Positions 1 to 14,062 of a stretch of 64,000 nt of DNA are shown here, in pieces. The DNA comes from Eriocheir sinensis (Eukaryota; Arthropoda; Malacostraca; Decapoda; Varunidae). The notes beneath the pieces were generated by a model. The model was not told where the DNA came from, made no database searches, and saw only the letters and a program-made list of their open reading frames with translations. Numbering within the stretch: the stretch's first letter is position 1; each line of letters opens with the position of its first letter. The position numbers were made by a program, and so were the translations under genes. The stretch lies in NCBI RefSeq assembly GCF_024679095.1, contig NW_026111283.1:62001-126000 (forward strand), in the 5' to 3' direction.

Positions 1-590
1 GTATTTTGGTATATATATTTAAAAAAAATGCGCTATTTTTTAATGGGAATTTTGCATCTTTCTTTTCATACATATTTACATTATTTTATTGATATTCTGT
101 GTATTTATCTTGATAGGATTTTACATTATTCTATTTCTTTTTTGTATATATTTTTTTTATACACATTTACATTATTTAATGAGTATCTTGCATATATATT
201 TTATACAAATTTACGTTATTTTAAGTGTATTTGTTTATATATTTTCATTCAAATTTACATTATTCTATGTGTATTTTGTATATGTATTTCAATACAAATT
301 TACCTAATTTTATGTGTATTTTGTATATTTCTTTTCATTCAAATTTTAAATATTTTTGTGTATTTTTGTATATAGTTTTATACAAATTTAGGTTATTTTA
401 TGTACGCATTTACTTCATTTAATGTGTGTTTTGCATATATATTTTTATGCAAATTTACGTTATTTTATGTGCATTTTTGTACATATATTTTTTTAGAAAT
501 TTGCGTTAATTTATGTGTATTTGTATATGTTTTCTCATACAAATTTACATTATTTTATTGCTATTTTGTTTATTTATTTTGATACGAATG
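1..590 (+). repeat. Satellite block, T-rich strand on plus
   Basis: About 13 monomers, starting at the GGTATATA / AAAATGCG landmark pair. It is a near copy of 14802-15384. The block ends at GATACGAATG, where the array flips orientation. The same flip occurs at 15385, and in mirror image at about 55662. The left end is cut by the window edge. Confidence 0.85.
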
Positions 591-2600
591 AAAATAGATA
601 TACAAAATATACATAAAATAAACTAAATTTGTATTGAAATATATATACAAAATACATAAAATAATGTAAATTTGTATCAAAATATTTTAACAGATGCGCA
701 TAAAATAACGTAAATTTGTTTTAAAATATACATATACACATTAAATAATGTAAATATGTATAAAAAAATATATACAAAACACAAATAGATTAATGTAAAA
801 TCGTATCAAAATAAATACACAGAATATTAATAAAACAATGTAAATTTGTATAAAAATAAAGATGCAAAATACCCATTAAATAACGCATTTTTTATAAAAA
901 ATATATATACCAAAATACACACGAAAAAATTAATTTGTATTAAAATAAATATACAAAATACACATACAATAAGGTAAATCTGTATTGAAATAGATATGCA
1001 AAATACATATAAAACAATGTAAATTTGTTTCAAAATATATATACGAATACTCATAAAATAACGTAGATTTGTATAAAAATATATATACAAAATACACATA
1101 AAATGATGTAAATACGTATAAGAAAATGTATACAAAATACACATAAAATAATGTAAATTCGTATCAAAATAAATAAACAAAATACCAATAAAAGAATGTG
1201 TATTTATATAAATATAAATATACAAAATACACATAAAATAACGTAAATTTGTATAAAACTATATACAAAAGCACACAGAAGTTATTAAATTCGTATGAAA
1301 ATATATAAACAAAATACAGATAAAATAAGCTAAATTTGAATTGAAATGTATATATAAAATACATAAAATAATGTAAATTTGTATCAAAATATTTATAAAA
1401 ATACATATAATAACGTAAATTTGTTTAAAAATATATAAACAAAATACACATTCAGTAATGTAAATACGTATAAGAAATATGTGCAAAATACACATATAAT
1501 CATGTAATTCGTATCAAACTAAATAAACAAAATATCAATAAAATAGTGTAAATTTGTATGAGAAAACATATACAAATACATATAAAATAACGCTAATTTC
1601 CATAAAATATACGTCCAAAATGAACGGAAAATAAAGTAACTTTGGATAAAATATATATATAAAACACACATTAAATAATGTAAATGCGTACATAAAATAA
1701 CCTAAATTTGTATAAAACTATATACAAAAATACCCAAAAATAATTTAAATTTGTATGAAAAGAAATATACAAAATACACATAAAATTAGGTTAATTTGTA
1801 TTGAAATACATATACAAAATTCATATAAAATAATGTAAATTTGAAAGAAAATATATAAACAAATACACATATAATAACGTAAATTTGTATGAAATATATA
1901 TTCAAAATACACATTAAATATGTAAATATGTATAAAAAAAATATATACAAAACACAAATAGTATAATGTAAAATCGTATCAAAATATATACTCAGAATAT
2001 TAATAAAATAATGTAAATTTGTATGAAAATTAAGATACAAAATACCTATAAAATACCGCATTTTTTATAAAATTATTGATACCAAAATACACATAAAATA
2101 TTTGAATTTGTATTAAAATAAATATACAAAATGCACATACAATAAGGTAAATTTGTATTGAAATAGATATGCAAAATACATATAAAATAATGTAAATTTG
2201 TTTTAAAATATATATGCGAATACACATAAAATAACGTAGATTTCTTTATGAATACATATACAAAATACACATAATATTAAGTAAATACGTTTAAAAAAAT
2301 GTATACAAAATACACATAAAATAATGTAAATTCGTATAAATGTAAATAAACAATATACCAATAAAAGAATGTGTATTTGTATAAATATAAATATACAAAA
2401 TGCACATAAAATAACGTAAATTTATATAAATCTATATACATAAAATAACGCAAATTTCTATAAAAATATATGTACAAAAATGAACATAAAATAAATTTGC
2501 ATAAAAATATATATACAAAACACACTTTAGATAATGTAAATGAGTATAAAAATATGTATACAAAATACCTACGAAATAATCTAAATTCGTATCGAATTAA
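1..2600 (+). repeat. Duplicated segment A1 (partner 14802-17373)
   Basis: This segment, including its internal orientation flip at 590, recurs as a direct copy at 14802-17373. The offset falls from 14801 at the left end to 14774 by position 1745 and then stays constant to 2600. Homology stops at ATCGAATTAA, after which the two copies continue differently. The true left end lies outside the window. Confidence 0.88.
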
Positions 2601-2950
2601 GATTACAAAATACACAAAAATATTTTAAATTTGTATGGAAATAAATATGCAAAATACACATAAAATTAGGTAAATTTGAAATGAAATACATACACAAAAT
2701 ACACATAAAATAATGTAAATTTGAATGAAAATACATAAATAAATACACTTAAAATAACGTAAATTTGTATAAAAAAAATATGTACAAAACTCAAATAGAA
2801 TAATTTAAATCGTATCAAAATAAATACACAGAATATTAATAAAATAATGTAAATTTGTATGAAAATAAAGAAGCAAAATCCCCATAAAATAACGCATTTT
2901 TTTTATTTATAAAAATATATATACCAAAATACACATCAAAAAATTAGATT
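591..2950 (-). repeat. Satellite block, T-rich strand on minus; mosaic of two sources
   Basis: Positions 591-2600 are an inverted relative of 53.64-55.66 kb and a direct near copy of 15385-17373. From about 2606 to 2948 the sequence is instead almost identical to 21626-21968, so a mosaic breakpoint lies near 2601-2606. The TATACCAAAATACACA landmark occurs near 905 and 2090, about 1.18 kb apart, which gives the length of the long higher-order repeat here. Confidence 0.85.
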
Positions 2951-4308
2951 CGTATATATATTTTGAAACAAATTTACATTGTTTCATGTGTATTTTGCAT
3001 ATCTATTTCAATACAAATTTACCTTATTGTATGTGCATTTTGTATATGTATTGTAATACAAATTTAAATATTTCAGGTGTATTTTGGTATATATATTTTC
3101 ATAAAAAATGCGTTGTTTTATGGGTATTTTGCATCTTTATTTTCATACAAATTTACATTATTTTATTAATATTCTGCGTATTTATTTTGGTACTATTTTA
3201 CATTATTCTATGTGTTTTGTATATATTTTTTTTATACATATTTACATTATTTAATGTGTATTTTCTATATATATTTCATACAAATTTACGTTATTTTAAG
3301 TGCATTTGTTTATATATTTTCATTCAAATTTACATTATTTTATGTGTATTTTGTATATGTATTTCAATAGAAATTTACCTAGTTTTATATGTATTTTGTA
3401 TATATATTTTTATACAAATTTAAATTATTTTTGTGTATTTTTTTAATAGTTTCATACAAATTTACAATATTTTATGTGTATTTTGTATATCTATTTTCAT
3501 ACAAATACACATTCTTTTATTGATATTTTGTTTATTTATTTTGATGCGAATTTACATTATTTAATGTGTATTGTGTATATATATTTTATACGTATTTACG
3601 TCATTTCAAATGTATTTTGTATATATTTCTATAGAAATATACGTTATTTTATGTGTATTCGTATATATATTTTGAAACAAATATACATTGTTTTATGTGC
3701 ATTTTGTATATTTTTTCAATACAAATTTCCCTTATTGTACGTGCATTTTGTATATTAATTTTAATACATATTTGATTATTCTATGTGTATTCTTGTATAT
3801 GTATTTTTAAAAAAATATGCTTTATTTTAAGGGTATTTTGCATCTTTATTTTCATACAAAATTACATTATTTTATTGATATTCTGTGTATTTATTTTGAT
3901 ACGATTTTACATTATTCTATTTATATTTTGTATATCTATTTTATACAAATGTACGTTATTTTATGTGAATTTGTTTTCATATCATACAAATTTACATTAT
4001 TTTATGTGTATTTTGTACATGTATTTAAATACAAATTTAACTAATTATATGTGTATTTTGTATATCTATTTTCATACAAATTGAAATTTATTTTTTTGTT
4101 TTTTTGTATATACTTTTATTCAAATTTTCGTAATTTTATGTGTATTTTGTATATTTATTTTCCTACAAATATACGTTCTTTTATCGGAATTTTGTTTATT
4201 TATTTTGATACGAATTTTCATTTTTTAGGTGTATTTGATATATATATTATACTTATTTACATAATTTTATATGTATTTTGAATATATATTTTCATAGAAA
4301 TTTACTCT
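2951..4308 (+). repeat. Satellite block, T-rich strand on plus
   Basis: About 30 monomers in the same order as 47.49-48.88 kb and 60.37-61.74 kb. Shared variants include TGTAATACAAATTTAAATAT before the GGTATATA landmark near 3085, and AAAATGCGTTGTTTTATGGG near 3108. It ends at a junction motif AGAAATTTACTCTATATG that also ends those partner blocks. Confidence 0.83.
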
Positions 4309-6237
4309 ATATGTATATACAAAAAAACACAAAAATAATTTAAATTTGTATGAAAATAAATATACAAAATACACATAAAATTAGGTAAACTTGTATTGAA
4401 ATACATATACAAAATACACTTAAAATAATGTAAATTTGAATGAAATTATATAAACAAATACACTTAAAATGACGTTAATTTGTATAAAATATATAAAAAA
4501 ATACACATTAAATAATGAAAATATGTATAAAAAAATATATAAAAAACACAAATAGTATAATATAAAATCGTATCAAAATATATACACAGAATATTAATAA
4601 AATAATGTACATTTGTATGAAAACTAAGATGCAAAATACCTATAAAATAACGCATTTTTTATAAAATTATATATACCAAAATACACATAAAATATTTCAA
4701 TCTGTATTAAAATAAATATACAAAATGCACATACAATAATGTAAATTTGTATTGAAATAGATATGCAAAAAACATATAAAACAATGTAAATTTGTTTCAA
4801 AATATATATACGAATACACATAAAATAACGTAGATTTCTATAAAAATATATATACAAAATACATATAAAATGAAGTAAATACGTATAAGAAAATGTATAC
4901 AAAATACACATAAAATAATGTAAATTCGTATAAATATAAATAAACAAAATACCAATAAGAGAATGTGTATTTGTATAAATACAAATATACAAAATGCACA
5001 TAAAATAACGTAAATTTGTATAAAACTATATCCAAAATACACAGAAGTAATTAAATTTGTATGAAAATAGATATACAAAATACACACAAAATAAGCTAAA
5101 TTTGAATTGAAATATATATACAAAATACATAAAATAAAGTAAATTCTTTTCAAAATATTTTTAACAAATACACATATAATACGTAAATTTGTAAAAAAAA
5201 TATATAAACAAAATACACATTAAGTAATGTAAATACGTATAAAAAATATTTACAAAATACACCAATAATCAAGTCATTCGTATCAAAATAAATAAACAAA
5301 AAACTAATTAAATAATGTAAATTTGTATGAGAAAACATATACAAAATACACATAAAATAACGTTTTAAGTTTCTATAAAAATATATGTACAAAAATGCAC
5401 ATAAAACTAGTTTGCATAAAAAAATATATACAAAACACACATTAGATAATGTAAATGAGTATAAAAATATGTATACAAAATACCTATGAAATAATCTAAA
5501 CTCGTATCGAGTTAAATTAAGAAAATAACAATAAAATAATGTAATTTTGGATGAAAATATATAGAAAACACACATAAAATAACCTAAATACAAATACAAA
5601 TATACACATTAAATAATTTAAAATTGAATGAAATAAAAATACAAAATAAACATAAAATAAGGTAAATTTGTAATAAAATATGTGTAAGAATACACATAAA
5701 ATAATATAAATTTGTATGAAAATATATATACAAATACACATAAAATAAAATGAATTTGTATAAAATGTTTCAAAATATATACGAATACACACAATAAAAT
5801 AACGTAAATTTTTATGAAAATGTATATATAAAATACACATAAAATAGTTTAAATACGTAGAAAAATATGTATACAAAATACACATAAAGTAAAGTAAATT
5901 CGTAAAAAATTAAATACACAAAATTCCAATTAAAGAATGTATATTTGTTGGAAAATATATATACAAAAAACAAATAAAAGAACTAAAATTTGTATAAAAA
6001 TATATTCAAATATACACAAAAATAGTTTAAATTTGTTTGAAAATAGATATGCAAAATACACATAAAGTTAGGCAAATTTGTATTGAAATACATATACAAA
6101 ATTCACATAAAATAATGTAAATTTGTATGAAAATATATAAACAAATACATATAAAATCACGTAAATTTGGATAAAATATATATATACAAAATATACATTA
6201 AATATTTTAAATATGTATAAAAATATATTATATTATA
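4309..6237 (-). repeat. Satellite block (module M2), T-rich strand on minus
   Basis: Same monomer order as 48881-51078 and 55859-57768, so it is a higher-order module seen three times in this orientation. Its right part (about 5730-6237) also recurs inverted at 19513-20048. The flip at its right end passes through ATATATTATATTATATATAT, which is present at all three direct copies and mirrored at 19512. Confidence 0.85.
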
Positions 6238-9200
6238 TATATTTTTATTGATATTTGCGTTATTTATAAGTATTTTGTATATGTTTTCTCATAGAATTTT
6301 ACATTATTTTATTGGTATTTTGTCTATTTATTTTGATACGAATTACATGATTATTTGTGTATTTTTTACATTTTTTTTATTCGTATTTACATTATTTAAT
6401 GTGTATTTTGTTTATATATTTTTATACAAATTTACGTTATTATATGTGTGTTTGTATAGGTAATTTGATACAAATTTACATTATTTTATGTATTTTGTAT
6501 ATATATTTCAATTCAAATTAGCTTATTTTATGTGTATTTTGTATATCTATTTATTTTAATACAAAATCAAATATTTTATGTTTTTTCGTATTTATATTTT
6601 TTAAAAAAATGCGTTATTTTATGGGTATTTTGCATCTTAATTTTCATACATACATTTTTTAAAAAAATGCGTTATTTTATGGGTATTTTGCATCTTAATT
6701 TTCATTATTTTATTAATATTTTCTGTTTTTATTTTGATACGATTATACATTATTTGTGTTTTGTATATATTTTTTTATACATATTTACATTATTTAATGT
6801 TTTTTTCGTATATATATTTGATACAAATTTACGTTATTTTAAATCTATATGTTTATATATTTTCATTCAAATTTACATTATTTTATGTGTATTTTGTATA
6901 TGTATTTCAATACAAATTTACCTATTTTTATATGTTTTTTGTATATTTTTTTTCATACAAGTTTAAATTATTTTTGTGAATTTTTGTATATAGTTTTATA
7001 CAAATTTAGGTTATTTTATGTGTATTTTGGGTATCTATTTTCATACAAATACACATTCTTTTCATGATATTTTGTTTATTTATTTTGACACGAATTAACA
7101 TTATTTAATGTGTATTTTATATATATATTTTTATACGTATTTACATTATTTCAAGTATATTTTGTATATATATTTCTATAGAAATCTGCGTTATTTTATG
7201 TGTATTCGTATATATATTTTGAAACAAATTTACATTATTTTATGTGTATTTTGCATATTTTTTCAATACAAATTTACCTTATTGAATGTGCATTTTGTAA
7301 ATTAATTTTAATACAAATTTGATTAATCTATGTGTATTTTTGTATATGTATTTTTATAAAAATATGCTTTATTTTATGGGTATTTTGCATCTTTATTTTC
7401 ATACAAATTTACATTATTTTATTGATATTCTGTGTATTTATTTTAATATGATTTAAAATTATTCTATGTGTATTTTGTATATATATTTTATATAAAATGT
7501 ATTTGTTTTCATTTCATACAAATCTACATTATTTTATGTGTTTTTTGTACATGTATTTAAATACAAATTTAACTAGTTATATGTGTATTTTGTATATCTA
7601 TTTTGTATGTATATTTTCACAGAAATTTACTCTATTTTATGAGTATTCGTATATATATTTTGATACAAATTTACATTATTGATGTGTATTTTGCATATCT
7701 ATTTCAATACAAATTTATTTTATTGTACGTGCATTTTGTATATTTATTTTAATACAAACTTAACTATTTTATATGTATTTTTGTATATATATTTTTATGC
7801 AAATATGCGTTATTATATGGATATTTTGCATCTTTATTTTCATACAAATTTACATTATTTTATTGATATTCTCTTTATTTATTTTGATACGATTTAACAT
7901 TATTCTATGTGTTTTTTGTATATATTTTTTTTTACATATTTACATTATTTAATGTTCATTTTGTATATATATTTTATCCAAATTTACATTATTTTATGTG
8001 TATTTGTTTATATATTTTCATACAAATTTACATTATTTTATGTGTTTTTTGTATATATATTTTTCTACGTATTTAAATTATTTTATGTGTATTTTGTATA
8101 TACATTTTCATAAAAAAAATTACGTTATTTTATAAAATAATGAATATATATTTTGATACAAATTTAATACAAATTCATGTTATTTAATGTGTATTTGTAT
8201 ATATATTTTCATACAAATTTATATTATTTTATGTGTATTTTTTCATATATTTCATTACAAGTTTACCTTATTTTATGTTTATTTTGTATATTTATTTCAT
8301 TCAATTTTAAATTATTTTACGTGTATACTTGTATTTGTATTTAGGTTATTTTATGTATTTTGTATATATGTTTTCATCCAAAATTACATTATTTTATTGA
8401 TATTTTCTTAATTTAATTCGATACGAATTTAGATTATTTTATAGGTATTTTGTATACATATTTTATACTCATTTACATTATCTAAAGTGTGTTTTGTATA
8501 TATATTTTTATGTAAATTTATTTTATGTTCATTTTTGTACATATATTTTTATAGAAATTTGCGTTATTTTATGTATATAGTTTTATATAAATTTACGTTA
8601 TTTTATGTGCATTTTGTATATTTATATTTATACAAATACACATTCTTTTATTGGTATATTGTTTATTTACATTTACACGAATTTACATTATTTTATGTGT
8701 ATTTTGTATACATTTTTTTATACGTATTTACTTAATATTATGTGTATTTTGTATATGTATTTTAATAGAAATCTTCGTTATTTTATGTGTATTCGTATAT
8801 ATATTTTGAAACAAATTTACATTATTTTATATGTATTTTGCATATCTATTTCAATACAAATTTATCTTATTGTATGTGCATTTTGTATATTTATTTTAAT
8901 ACATATTCAAATATTTTATGTGTATTTTGGTATCAATGTTTTTTTTTTTAAATGCGTTATTTTATAGGTATTTTGCATCTTAATTTTCATACAAATTTAC
9001 ATTATTTTATTAATATTCTGTGTATATATTTTGATACGATTTTACATTATTCTATTTTTGTTTTGTATATATTTTTTTTATACATATTTACATTATTTAA
9101 TGTGTATTTTGATTATATATTTCATACAAATTTACGTTATTATATGTGTATTTGTTTATATATTTTCTTTCAAATTTATATTATTTTATATGTATTTTGT

Positions 9201-10508
9201 ATATGTATTTCAATACAAATTAACCTAATTTTATATGTATTTTGTATATTTCTTTTCATACAAATTTAAATTATTTTTGTGTATTTTTGTATATACTTTT
9301 ATACAAATTTAGGTTATTTTATGTACGCATTTACATTATTTAATGTGTGTTTTGTATATATATTTTTATCCAAAGTTACTTTATTTTACGATCATTTTTG
9401 GACATATATTTTTATGGAAATTAGCGTTATTTTATATGTATTTGTATATGTTTTCTCATACAAATTTACATTATTTTATTGATATTTTGTTTATTTAGTT
9501 TGATACGAATTACATGATTATATGTGTATTTTGTACATATTTTTTATACGTATTTACATTACTTAATGTGTATTTTGTTTATATATTTTTAAACAAATTT
9601 ACGTTATTATATGTATTTTTATAAATATTTTGATACAAATTTACATTATTTTATGTATTTTCTATATACATTTCAATTCAAATTTTGCTTATTTTATCTG
9701 TATTTTGTATATCTATTTTCATACGAATTTAATAACTTCTGTGTATTTTTGTATATAGTTTTATACAAATTTACGTTATTTTATGTGTATTTTGTATATT
9801 TATATATATACAAATACACATTCTTTATATTATTTTGTTTATTTATTTTGATACGAATTTACATTATTTTATGTGTATTTTGTATACATTTTCTAATACG
9901 TATTTACTTCATTTTGTGTGTATTTTGTATATATATTTTTATACAAATCTACGTTATTTTATGTGTATTCGTATATATATTTTGAAACAAATTTACATTG
10001 TTTTATATGTATTTTGCATATCTATTTCAATACAAATTTACCTTATTGTATGTGTATTTTGTATATTTTTTAATACAAATACACATTCTTTTATTGATAT
10101 TTTAATTATTTATTTTGACACGAATTTACATTATTTAATGTGTATTTTGTATATATATTTTTATACGTATTTCCACATTTCATGTGTATTTTGAATATAT
10201 ATTTCTATAGAAATCTACGTTATTTTATGTGTATTCGTATATATATATTTTGAAACAAATCTATATTAATTTATGTGTATTTTGTATATATATTTCACTA
10301 TAAATTTGCCTTATTTTAAGTTTATTTTTATATCTATTTTCATTCAAATTCAAATCATTTTATGTGTATATATTTATTTGTATTTACGTTGTTTTTATGT
10401 ATTTTCTATATATTTTCATTCAAAATTAAATTATTTTATCGGTATTTTGTTCATTTATTTCGATACGAATTTAGACTATTTCATGTGTATTTTCTATACA
10501 TATACATA
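6238..10508 (+). repeat. Satellite block (module M1), T-rich strand on plus
   Basis: About 95 monomers. From 6238 to about 10070 it matches 51079-55.3 kb in direct orientation and 15.9-19.5 kb in inverted orientation. The last part, about 10070-10508, instead resembles the inverted sequence at 61745-62200, with shared rare features such as TTATCGGTATTTTGTTCATT and TTTCGATACGAATTTAGACT. The block is therefore composite, with a breakpoint near 10.05-10.1 kb. Confidence 0.84.
6604..6720 (+). repeat. Local tandem duplication, ~58-bp period
   Basis: The stretch with AAAAAAATGCGTTATTTTAT, GGGTATTTTGCATC and TTAATTTTCAT occurs twice in a row with a 58-bp offset (GCG at 6611 and at 6669). The related blocks at 51.87 kb and 58.14 kb have it once, so this is a private event of this copy. 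Confidence 0.85.
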
Positions 10509-11425
10509 TAGAGTAAATTTCTATTAAAATATATATTCAAAATACATATAAAATTATGTAAATAAGTATAAAAATATATATATCAAATACACCTAAAAAA
10601 TGAAAATTATCAAAATAAATAAATAAAATTCCGATAAAAGAACGTAAAATCGAATTAAAATAAATAAACAAAATACCAATAAAAGAATGTGTATTTGGAT
10701 AAATATAAATATACAAAATACACATACAAAATAAACATAAAAGGTAGATTTTAATAAAATATATGTACAAAATACACATAAAATAATGTAAATTTATATG
10801 AAAATATATACAAATACACATAAAATACCATGAATTTGTATAAAAATATATATTTAAAATAAATATTAAATAATGGAAAAGCGTATAAAAATATATATAC
10901 AAAGTACAAATAATGTAAATTCGTATCAATATAAATCAACAAAACACCAATAAAATAATATATATTTGAATGAAAATAAATTTACAAAATACACATAACA
11001 TAACTAAAATTTGTATTAAAATATATACAAAAATACATAGAAATAATTTGAGTTTGTATGAAAATAGATATAAAAAATACACATAAAACTAGGTACATTT
11101 CTTTTGAAATGTATATACAAAATAGCCATAAAATATTGTAAATTTGTGTCAAACTATATAAACAAATACACATAAAATAACGTAAATTTGTATGAAAAAT
11201 ATATACAAAATACACATAGAATAATGTCAATTCGAATGAGCAGAATATCAATAAAATAATATAAATTTGTATGAAAATAGAGATGCAAAATACTCAAAAA
11301 ATAAAGAATATGTTCATAAAAATACAGATACAAAAATACACATCGAATAATTAAATTTGTATTAAAATTAATATACAAAATGCGTATATAATAAGGTAAA
11401 TTTGTATTAAAAAAATATGCAACAT
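10509..11425 (-). repeat. Satellite block, T-rich strand on minus
   Basis: About 20 monomers matching 25.97-26.81 kb and its tandem twin 36.50-37.34 kb. The same monomer order appears inverted in 44.92-45.80 kb and 58.39-58.99 kb. It starts in the mirror image of the AGAAATTTACTCTATATG junction and ends at the ACACGTTTACTCATAC junction at 11425-11441. Confidence 0.82.
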
Positions 11426-11441
11426 ACACGTTTACTCATAC
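11417..11441 (+). repeat. Orientation-switch junction motif J2 (ATGCAACATACACGTTTACT)
   Basis: A minus-to-plus flip marked by ATGCAACATACACGTTTACT followed by CATAC. The same junction is at 26791, 27156, 37321 and 37688. Its reverse complement is at 44906, 47045 and 63645, with one-base variants at some sites. Eight copies of one breakpoint in two orientations show that the flip was made once and then spread by duplication and inversion. Confidence 0.9.
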
Positions 11442-11816
11442 AAATTTATATTATTTTATTGGTATTTTGTTTATTTATTTTGATACGAATTACATGATTA
11501 TATGTGTATTTTGTACATATTTTTTTATACGTATTTACATTATTTAATGTGTATTTTGTTTATATATTTTCATACAAATTTACGTTATTATATGTGTATT
11601 TGTATAAATATTTTGATACAAATTTACTTTATTTCATGTATTTTGTATATATATTTCAATACAAATTTAATTACTTCTGTGTATTTTTGTATATAGTTTT
11701 ATATAAATTTACGTTATTTTATGTGTATTTTGTATATTTATATTCATGCAAATACACATTCTGTTATTGGTATTTTGTTTATTTATTTTGTTTATTTATT
11801 TTATTTATATGTATTT
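11426..11816 (+). repeat. Short satellite block, T-rich strand on plus
   Basis: Nine monomers related to 27176-27560 and 37707-38100. It ends in TTTGTTTATTTATTTTATTT at about 11787-11806, where the repeated TTTATTT words show local slippage before the array flips again. Confidence 0.8.
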
Positions 11817-12172
11817 AAATACATATACAAAATACACTTAAAATAATGTAAATTTGAATGAAATTATATAAACAAATACACTTAAAATAACGTTAATTTG
11901 TATAAAATATATATATATATAAAAAATACACATTAAATAATGAAAATATGTATAAAAAAATATATACCAAACACAAATAGAATAATATAAAATCGTATCA
12001 AAATATATACACAGAATATTAATAAAATAATGTACATTTGTATGAAAACTAAGAAGAAAATACCTATAAAATAACGCATTTTTTATAAAATTATATATAC
12101 CAAAATACACATAAAATATTTGAATTTGTATTAAAATAAACATACAAAATGCAAATACAATAAGGTAAATTT
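11817..12172 (-). repeat. Short satellite block, T-rich strand on minus
   Basis: Eight monomers closely related to about 4400-4735 inside module M2, including the ACTTAAAATAATGTAAATTT and GAAATTATATAAAC variants. A short (AT) run at about 11907-11920 sits at the same monomer position as the 50-bp (AT) tract at 49051-49100. Confidence 0.8.
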
Positions 12173-12578
12173 AAATTTAAATATTTTTGTGTATTTTTGT
12201 ATATAGTTTGATACAAATTTAGTTTTTTTTATGTGTATTTTGTATATCTATTTTCATACAAATACACTTTCTTTTATTGATATTTTGTTTATTTATTTTG
12301 ACACGAATTTACATTATTTAATGTGTATTTTGTATATATATTTTTATACGTATTTACATCATTTCATGTGTATTTACATTATTTTGTATTTTGTATTTTG
12401 TATTTTGTATACATTTATTATACGGATGTACTTAATTTTATGTGTATTTTGCAAATATTTTTATAGAAATCTACCTTATTTCATGTGTATTCGTATATAT
12501 ATTTGAAACAAATTTACATTGTTTATATGTATTTTGCATATCTATTTTTGTGTATTCTGTATTTATTTTTGTTATACA
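12173..12578 (+). repeat. Short satellite block, T-rich strand on plus
   Basis: Nine monomers. The left part resembles about 6965-7140, and the right end resembles 27.6-27.77 kb and 38.13-38.30 kb, sharing the exit junction TTTTTGTTATACATAGAAT. It contains a heptamer slippage tract, listed separately. Confidence 0.8.
12381..12410 (+). repeat. Heptanucleotide tandem tract (ATTTTGT)4
   Basis: Four copies of ATTTTGT in a row, ending in AT, inside one monomer. The word is part of the normal monomer, so this is local slippage or micro-duplication. It was not seen at the related blocks at 27.6 kb and 38.1 kb. Confidence 0.9.
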
Positions 12579-14062
12579 TAGAATAATGTAAAATCGTATC
12601 AAAATAGGTACACAGAATATCAATAAAATAATTTAAATTTGTGTGAAAATAAAGATGCAAAATACCCATAAGATAAAGCATATATATTTTTTTAAATACA
12701 TATACAAAAATACACATAGAATAATTAAATTTGTATTAAAATTAATATACAAAATGCACACATATAATAAGGTAAATTTGTATTGAAAAAAAAACGCAAA
12801 ATACAAATAAAACAGTGTAAATTTGTTTCAAAATATATATACGAATACACATAAAATAACGTAGATTTCTATAGAAATATATATACAAAATACACATGAA
12901 ATTATGTAAATACGTATAAAAATATATATATAAAATACATATTAAGTAATGTAAATTCGTGATAAAATAAATAAACAAAATATCATGAAAAGAATGTGTA
13001 TTTGTATGAAAATAAATAATAGATAATAAATTTGTATGTAATATATATGCAAGATACACATTAAATAATGTAAATATGTATTAAAAATATATATACAAAA
13101 ACAAATAGAATAATGTAAAATCGTATCAAAATAAATACACCGAATATTAATAAAATAATGTAAATTTGTATGAAAATAAAGATGCAAAATTCCAATCAAA
13201 TAGCGCATTTCTTATAAAAATATATATACCAAAATACACATAAAATATTTAAATTTGTAATGAAATAAATATACAAAATGCACATACAATAAGGTAAACT
13301 TCTGCTGAGATATGCAAAAATACATATAAAAAATTGTAAATTTGTTTCAAAATATATATACGAATACACATAAAATAAAGTAGATTTCTATAAAAATATA
13401 TATACAAAATACACATAAAATTAGGTAAATACGTATAAACAAATGTAAACAAAATACACATAAAATAATATAAATTCGAAACAAAATAAATAAACAAAAT
13501 ACCAATAAAAGAATGAGTATTTGTTCTGTGTATTTTTGTATATAGTTTTATACAATTTTACGATACAAATACAAACACAAATATACACATTAAATAATTT
13601 AAAATTGAATGAAATAAATATACAAAATAAATATAAAATAAGGTAAATTTGTAATAAAATATATGTAAGAATACACATGAAATAATATAAATTTGTATGA
13701 AAACATATATACAAATACACATAAAATAACATAAATTTGTATAAAATTTGTTTAAAAATATATACGAATACACACAATAAAATAACGTAAATTTTTATGA
13801 AAATGTATATATAAAATACACATAAAACAATTTAAATACGTAGAAAAATATATATACAAAATACACATTAAATAATGTAAATTCGTAAAAAATTAAATAC
13901 ACGAAATTCCAATAAAAGAATGTATATTTGTAGGAACATATATATACAAAAAACAAATAAAATAACTAAAATTTGTATAAAAATATATACAAAAATACAA
14001 AAAAATAATTTGTTTGTTTGAAAATAGATATGCAAAATACACATAAAGTTAGGCCAATTTGT
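12579..14062 (-). repeat. Satellite block, T-rich strand on minus, with 38-bp inverted island
   Basis: Positions 12579-13520 are an inverted relative of 42487-43443. A short plus-oriented island at about 13524-13562 (TTCTGTGTATTTTTGTATAT) interrupts the block. The same splice of sequences exists mirrored at about 42486. From 13563 to 14062 the block follows about 5560-6065 in module M2. Confidence 0.82.
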
